This document shows, piece by piece, positions 14,200-18,315 of a stretch of 18,315 nucleotides of DNA. Position numbers and translations under genes: made by a program. Below the pieces are notes generated by a model. The model had not been told where the DNA came from. It did not search any database and saw only the letters and a program-made list of their open reading frames with translations. Numbering within the stretch: position 1 is the first letter of the stretch; each line of letters opens with the position of its first letter. Location of the stretch: assembly GCA_934177025.1 (NCBI GenBank), contig CAKPPA010000003.1, positions 1 through 18,315 on the forward strand. Reading direction: 5' to 3'. Origin of the DNA: an uncultured Clostridia bacterium. Its GTDB lineage: Bacteria; Bacillota; Clostridia; Christensenellales; CAG-314.

Positions 14200-16160
14200 A
14201 TCAGGTAATTGAACAAATGCGCGAATTGGCGCAAAAACTGAATCAATATTCCTACGAATATTACGTTCTCGATCGGCCGACCATTTCGGACGAGGAGTAC
14301 GATGCGCTTTACGATCGATTGCTGCGTTTGGAAAAAACTTCGGGAATTGTGTTGGAGGATTCGCCGACAAAACGTGTCGGCGGCGAGCCGTTAAAAGCCT
14401 TTCGGCAGTATACGCACAAAAAAAGGCTGTACAGCCTCGACAAAGTGCAATCCTTCAACGAATTACGCGAGTGGGTAAGTAAAATCAAAGCCTCTTACCC
14501 CGAAGCGGAGTTTACGGTGGAGTACAAGTACGACGGTTTGACGGTCAACGTTACGTATCGGGACGGAAAATTTTTGCGGGCGACAACGCGCGGCAACGGT
14601 ATCACGGGCGAGGACGTAACCGAGCAGGTAAAAACAATTCGCAGTATTCCGCTTTCCGTGCCTTGTTCCTACGAATTTGAAGTGCAGGGCGAGGGCATTT
14701 TGCCGTTAAGTTCCCTTCGAAAGTTTAACGAAAATTTTCCGGAGGAAGCGTTAAAAAATGCGAGGAACGGTGCTGCGGGTGCTATTCGAAACTTGGATCC
14801 GAAAATTACGGCAAAACGAAATTTGGACGCCGTATTTTACGGCATCGGCTTTCAGGAAAAAACGGAGATTTTTTCCCAAACGGAACTGGTCGAGTTTTTG
14901 AAAGCAAATCACTTTAAAACAAGCGGTTTTTTCCAAAAGGTTTCCGATTATGCGGAAATTGAAAAATGCATTCGCGAAATCGGCGAAAGTCGGGATAAGC
15001 TGGATTTTTTAATTGACGGAGTCGTCGTTAAAATTAACGATTTCGCATTAAGGGAAAAACTCGGTTACACCATCAAATTCCCGAAATGGGCAATGGCGTT
15101 CAAATTCGAAGCGGAGGAAGTTTCGACGAAACTTTTGTCGGTGGAGTGGCAGGTCGGCAGAACAGGCAAGTTAACGCCGTTAGGCATTTTGGAGCCGGTG
15201 GAATTGTGTGGGGCGACGATTCGTAAAGCAACGTTAAACAATTACGGCGACATTGAGCGAAAGCGGCTAAAATTGAATTCATTCGTTTACGTGCGTCGTT
15301 CAAACGACGTCATTCCGGAAGTGTTGGACGTCGCGGAGGATACGTCGGAAAGCAAAACAATCGAAAAACCTACCGTTTGCCCGTACTGCAAAACAAAACT
15401 CGAGGAACGCGGAGCGAATCTCTTTTGTCCGAACGAGCGAAATTGTAAACCGCAGATGATTGCAAAATTAACGCATTATTGCTCCAAAGCGGCATGTGAC
15501 ATCGAATTTGTGTCGGACAAAACGGCAACCTTATTTTTTGACAAACTCGACATTCGTCGCATCGATCAACTGTACGCATTAAAGGAAAGCGATTTGGCGC
15601 AGTTGGATGGATTTAAGGAAAAGAAAATTCGCAACGTTTTGGATTCTATCGAAAAAAGTAAGGAAACCCCTTTGCCGAATTTGATTTACGGACTCGGCAT
15701 CGGTAACGTCGGCGTCAAAACAGCAAAGGATTTGGCGGAAACGTTTGGCGATTTAAACGGGCTGCAAAACGCATCGGAGGACGAGTTGCTGCGTATCGAC
15801 GACATCGGACCTGCCGTAGCGCAAAGTATTCGGAGTTTTTTCGAGGACGAATTAAACTGCGAAATACTTGCAAATTTGAAAAGTTACGGAATTTCACCGA
15901 CGTATCGAAATCAGGTCATTTCCGGTAAAATGTCCGGAAAAAAAGTGGTTTTAACAGGTGTGTTGGAGCATTTTACACGTTCGGAAGCGGCGGAAAAAAT
16001 TCTTGCAGAGGGCGGAGAAGTGCTGAGTTCCGTTACAAAATCCTGCAATTTGGTGATTGCCGGCGAAAACGCCGGTAGTAAGCTCGAAAAAGCAAAACTT
16101 GCGGGAATCGACATTTGGTCGGAACAGGATTGGATTAATTTTTTAAATCAAACGAAATGA
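14196..16160 (+). CDS. ligA: NAD-dependent DNA ligase LigA
   Basis: Replicative and repair ligase of 654 residues. Domain Ia (YYVLDRPTISDEEYDALYDRL) binds NAD; the adenylation domain has the catalytic lysine K111 in VEYKYDG and IDGVVVKIND and KWAMAFKFEAEE. An OB fold, a four-cysteine zinc finger (CPYCKTK, then CPNERNC), helix-hairpin-helix repeats and a C-terminal BRCT domain (SGKKVVLTG to IWSEQDWINFL) complete it. Some motifs differ from E. coli LigA: SLDK replaces SLDN, TRGNG replaces RGDG and EVQGE replaces EVRGE. I think this is a Clostridia-type variant rather than a damaged gene, since all catalytic residues remain. ATG 14196 overlaps the pcrA stop (ATGA), with coupled translation likely. 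Confidence 0.97.
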   Translation: MNQVIEQMRELAQKLNQYSYEYYVLDRPTISDEEYDALYDRLLRLEKTSGIVLEDSPTKRVGGEPLKAFRQYTHKKRLYSLDKVQSFNELREWVSKIKASYPEAEFTVEYKYDGLTVNVTYRDGKFLRATTRGNGITGEDVTEQVKTIRSIPLSVPCSYEFEVQGEGILPLSSLRKFNENFPEEALKNARNGAAGAIRNLDPKITAKRNLDAVFYGIGFQEKTEIFSQTELVEFLKANHFKTSGFFQKVSDYAEIEKCIREIGESRDKLDFLIDGVVVKINDFALREKLGYTIKFPKWAMAFKFEAEEVSTKLLSVEWQVGRTGKLTPLGILEPVELCGATIRKATLNNYGDIERKRLKLNSFVYVRRSNDVIPEVLDVAEDTSESKTIEKPTVCPYCKTKLEERGANLFCPNERNCKPQMIAKLTHYCSKAACDIEFVSDKTATLFFDKLDIRRIDQLYALKESDLAQLDGFKEKKIRNVLDSIEKSKETPLPNLIYGLGIGNVGVKTAKDLAETFGDLNGLQNASEDELLRIDDIGPAVAQSIRSFFEDELNCEILANLKSYGISPTYRNQVISGKMSGKKVVLTGVLEHFTRSEAAEKILAEGGEVLSSVTKSCNLVIAGENAGSKLEKAKLAGIDIWSEQDWINFLNQTK

Positions 16161-16171
16161 GGCAATAAGAT

Positions 16172-16414
16172 ATGAATTTTTTATCTCTTTGTAAAATGAC
16201 GAAAGTATCCTTTTCGGAAGCGGAACTTCCGGAAGTGCAACGACAATTTTTGCATCAGGTGGAACTTTCGGATAAATTAACGGAAGTGGATGCGGAAACA
16301 GGCCTACGGAAAATTCTTCCGAGCGGACGGTTTGCGGAACTTCCACAGGAACAACTGCCTAATCAAATGATGCAAAATTCAAAGTATTCCGTAAAACTTC
16401 GAAAAGGGGAGTAA
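16172..16414 (+). CDS. gatC: Glutamyl/aspartyl-tRNA amidotransferase subunit C, short form
   Basis: Small helical subunit that wraps around GatA and GatB in the tRNA-dependent amidotransferase. The N-terminus (LSLCKMTKVSFSEAEL) and SDKLTEVD match the GatC pattern, and SKYSVKLRKGE corresponds to the usual C-terminal strand. At 80 residues it is shorter than the usual 90-100 and quite diverged in the middle, so identification rests partly on lying 2 bases before gatA. GAGG (16159-16162) is nine bases before ATG 16172, overlapping the ligA stop. Confidence 0.82.
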   Translation: MNFLSLCKMTKVSFSEAELPEVQRQFLHQVELSDKLTEVDAETGLRKILPSGRFAELPQEQLPNQMMQNSKYSVKLRKGE

Positions 16415-16416
16415 CC

Positions 16417-17868
16417 ATGGAAGTAACGCAGTTAAGTTTGTACGAAGCATTTTCGGCGCTACGAAACAAAAAAATTTCCAGTAAGGAATTAACCGAAGAA
16501 TGTTTGAAAAAACAAAAACAAACGGCGAATCTCGGTGCCTTTTTAGCGGAAAACGAAACGTTCGCCTTGCAATCTGCCGAAAAAGCGGATCAAAGGCTTT
16601 TTCACGGGCAGGCGCAGGATTTGACGGGGATTCCCATTTCCGTAAAAGATAATTTTTGCACGGTGGATTTTCCTACGACTTGTGCGTCGAAGTTTTTGGA
16701 AGGGTACGTGCCTACGGAGGATGCTTTTGTCGTTCGGTTGTTAAAGGAGCAAACTGCCGTCATTACGGGAAAAACCAATATGGACGAATGCGCCATGGGC
16801 TCGACAACGGCTTCCGGTGCCTACGGCCCCGCTCACAATCCGCTAAACATCGACTGCGTTCCGGGCGGAAGTTCCGGAGGAAGTGCGGCATCCGTTGCTA
16901 GCGGAAGTAGTTTTGCGTCCATCGGTTCGGACACGGGCGGTTCGATTCGCCAGCCCGCAGCCTTTTGTGGAATTACCGGACTAAAACCGAGTTATGGGCG
17001 GCTGTCCCGCAGGGGAATGTTTCCGTTCGCGCTTAGTTTGGATCAGCCCGGGTTCTTTGGTCGGAGCGTAAAAGATATTGCGTTACTTTGCGCTAATTTG
17101 TGTAAAAAGGACGTAAACGATCCGATTTATAGTAATATGCCTGACATAGTATTTGAAAACTGTGTCCGAAAAGAGAAAAAAACATACAAAATCGGCTATT
17201 TAAAGCAATCGTTTGACGATCGTGTGGAAAACGACATCCGCAAAAATTTTGAAGAACAAATTCGTTATTTCGAAAGTTTAGGGCATACCGTTGTGGAAGT
17301 GGATTTAAAATTTGCGGAACAAATTTCCGGACTTTACAACGTTATTAGTTGTGCCGAAGCGGTGGACAGTTTAGCGCAGTTCGACGGCGTTCACTTAGGG
17401 AATCCGACAAAAAGTTTGAACGGATGTGATGACGTCGTTACGGCTTCCCGCACCGTAGGATTCGGAAAAAATGTGAAAAAACGCTTGTGTTTCGGTAATT
17501 ACGTGTTATCGGGCGAAAATCGTGAAAAGTACTACGAGCAAGCGTTAAGAATACGCTATTCCTTGACGGAGTTTTTAAATCGAGTGCTGTCGGAAACGGA
17601 TTTTATCATTAATCCTTCTACGGCAACTACGGCAACAAAACTCGTTGGCGACACGCGGCCGGAAAGTAGTATCGATTTTTCCGACGTTTTCGTAATACCG
17701 GAAAATTTGGTCGGGTTGCCGGGTATTTCCCTTCCTTGCGGGCGGGATTCGAACGGCATGCCAATGGGACTACACGTTACGTGTCGTAAAAATGCGGAGG
17801 AAGCGTTACTGACTTTCGCCAATGCCTTCGAGGAAAACCGCGGCGGCGAATGGATTACAAGGTTATAA
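16417..17868 (+). CDS. gatA: Glutamyl/aspartyl-tRNA amidotransferase subunit A
   Basis: Amidase-signature enzyme that releases ammonia from glutamine for converting Glu-tRNA(Gln) or Asp-tRNA(Asn); 483 residues, a normal length. The Ser-cisSer-Lys triad is visible: K77 in GIPISVKDNF, S152 in VPGGSSGGSAASVA and S176 in SDTGGSIRQPAAF. The tRNA-amidotransferase type is supported by TNMDECAMGSTTASGAYGP and GRLSRRGMFPFALSLDQPG. AAAGGGGAG (16403-16411) precedes ATG 16417. The gatB partner usually next in the operon is not present in the following sequence, so it must be coded elsewhere if the complex is complete. Confidence 0.96.
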   Translation: MEVTQLSLYEAFSALRNKKISSKELTEECLKKQKQTANLGAFLAENETFALQSAEKADQRLFHGQAQDLTGIPISVKDNFCTVDFPTTCASKFLEGYVPTEDAFVVRLLKEQTAVITGKTNMDECAMGSTTASGAYGPAHNPLNIDCVPGGSSGGSAASVASGSSFASIGSDTGGSIRQPAAFCGITGLKPSYGRLSRRGMFPFALSLDQPGFFGRSVKDIALLCANLCKKDVNDPIYSNMPDIVFENCVRKEKKTYKIGYLKQSFDDRVENDIRKNFEEQIRYFESLGHTVVEVDLKFAEQISGLYNVISCAEAVDSLAQFDGVHLGNPTKSLNGCDDVVTASRTVGFGKNVKKRLCFGNYVLSGENREKYYEQALRIRYSLTEFLNRVLSETDFIINPSTATTATKLVGDTRPESSIDFSDVFVIPENLVGLPGISLPCGRDSNGMPMGLHVTCRKNAEEALLTFANAFEENRGGEWITRL

Positions 17869-17932
17869 TTTTTGCAGGATGCCGAATTAAGCTTTTGAAG
17901 ACAATTTTTTTACTACGCAAGTAGTTTTAAAA

Positions 17933-18012
17933 ACGTAGGACAGGCGAACAAGGATACCGTTGACGACGGGTTACGGAGAGTACGCTCAAACGGTAGTACA
18001 GGAGGAAGGACT
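17933..18012 (+). promoter_or_regulatory. Repeat-bearing leader before the HypE-like gene
   Basis: GTAGGACAGG (17935-17944) recurs at 17993-18002 as GTAGTACAGG (9 of 10), the second copy running into the ribosome site AGGAGG (18000-18005). Between them TACCGTT (17955-17961) and AACGGTA (17989-17995) form a perfect 7-base stem, with an inner GAG-TACG-CTC hairpin at 17978-17987. A competing hairpin CCGT/ACGG (17957-17969) is possible. This may be a cis-acting RNA or a protein site. I cannot match it to a known riboswitch class. Bases 17869-17932 contain only a weak 5-base hairpin (17912-17925), and no promoter is obvious. Confidence 0.35.
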
Positions 18013-18315
18013 ATGCTAGGAAAATTGAATCCGAATCAGTTGCAACGTTACGTACTTTCGCAAATTTCCAAAAAAAGGAAGGAAACGTTGATTTCTGCCG
18101 TTGACGGCGGGGATTGTGCGATTTTACGTTCCGAGCGGTACTTGTATGTGACGAGCGATCCGATTACGGCAAGCGGAAGTAATTGCGGTCGATTGGCTGT
18201 TAACATTTGTGCCAACGACCTTGCGGCAAGCGGGGCGGAACCGCTTGCGATTTTGCTAACCTTGTTGTTGCCGCAAACGGAAACGTTGGAAAGCGTGGAA
18301 ACGATTATGCGTGAG
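18013..18315 (+). CDS. AIR synthase-related / HypE-like protein, 5' part
   Basis: The first 101 residues of a protein cut by the window edge. The segments AVDGGDCAILRSERYLYVTSDPIT and GRLAVNICANDLAASGAEPLAILLTLLLP match the N-terminal half of the PurM/HypE/ThiL/SelD fold, in which the Asp residues of the GGD and TSDP regions help bind ATP and magnesium. The pattern is closest to stand-alone HypE-like proteins (hydrogenase maturation factor HypE and AIR synthase-related proteins) rather than PurM or SelD. No hyp gene is nearby, so a hydrogenase role is unproven. ATG 18013 has the strong ribosome site AGGAGG seven bases upstream. Confidence 0.8.
   Translation, partial: MLGKLNPNQLQRYVLSQISKKRKETLISAVDGGDCAILRSERYLYVTSDPITASGSNCGRLAVNICANDLAASGAEPLAILLTLLLPQTETLESVETIMRE

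Noticed and set aside
13209..14246. Long open frame on the minus strand, 345 codons
   Set aside because: It lies entirely over pcrA, has a composition of Ser/Arg/Phe without recognisable motifs, and is best explained as antisense shadow of a real gene.
17912..17928. Terminator after gatA (ACTAC-GCAA-GTAGT-TTT)
   Set aside because: Only a 5-base stem with low GC and a short T-run; too weak to call.
17933..18012. Known riboswitch (THF, glycine, NiCo, TPP or preQ1)
   Set aside because: A few short strings such as GGAGAG or GGACAGG recall these classes, but the conserved cores and junctions are missing.
1..18315. CRISPR arrays, insertion sequences, prophage, tRNA genes
   Set aside because: No spaced repeat arrays, transposase motifs, terminal inverted repeats or cloverleaf patterns were seen on either strand.

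Overview
This is an 18.3 kb stretch of ordinary chromosomal housekeeping genes from a Gram-positive bacterium of the Bacillota, most likely an uncultured or little-studied member of the Clostridia. The evidence is gene order (lepA-hemW-hrcA-grpE-dnaK-dnaJ-prmA-rsmE-mtaB-rpsU, then yerC-pcrA-ligA-gatC-gatA, both close to Bacillus/Clostridium order), a CIRCE operator controlling an hrcA-first heat-shock operon, strong purine-rich Shine-Dalgarno sites, frequent TTG and GTG starts, and a DnaK without the N-terminal insert typical of Gram-negatives. All genes lie on the + strand. I see no mobile element, CRISPR array, tRNA, prophage or defence locus.

Layout. Positions 1-2197 hold the 3' end of lepA and hemW, closed by a hairpin whose loop and right arm carry the next promoter. 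Positions 2226-7024 are the class I heat-shock operon (promoter, CIRCE, hrcA, grpE, dnaK, dnaJ, terminator). Positions 7120-10754 hold a PadR-type regulator with its own promoter, then prmA, rsmE, mtaB and a HIT-family hydrolase, tightly packed or overlapping. Positions 10875-11166 are rpsU (59 codons) with near-consensus promoter and terminator. Positions 11189-11563 encode an unrecognised 124-residue charged protein with its own terminator. Positions 11710-17868 hold a yerC-like TrpR-family regulator, pcrA, ligA, gatC and gatA. A 144-base leader with repeats precedes the start of a HypE/AIR-synthase-like gene that runs off the window.

The genes serve protein folding (HrcA-repressed DnaK/DnaJ/GrpE), ribosome function and modification (LepA, PrmA, RsmE, S21), tRNA modification (MtaB), haem trafficking (HemW), DNA repair and replication (PcrA, LigA) and tRNA-dependent amidation (GatC, GatA). 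The gaps without a called gene (2198-2327, 6963-7179, 10755-10944, 11564-11779, 17869-18012) are all under 300 bases and hold mainly control sites.

I did not find a convincing new multi-gene system. The points most worth a second look are a four-cysteine cluster at the N-terminus of GrpE, the heat-shock promoter nested in the upstream terminator hairpin, a PadR regulator inserted into a conserved operon, the repeat-bearing leader before the last gene, gatCA without an adjacent gatB, and two very small ORFs with good ribosome binding sites.
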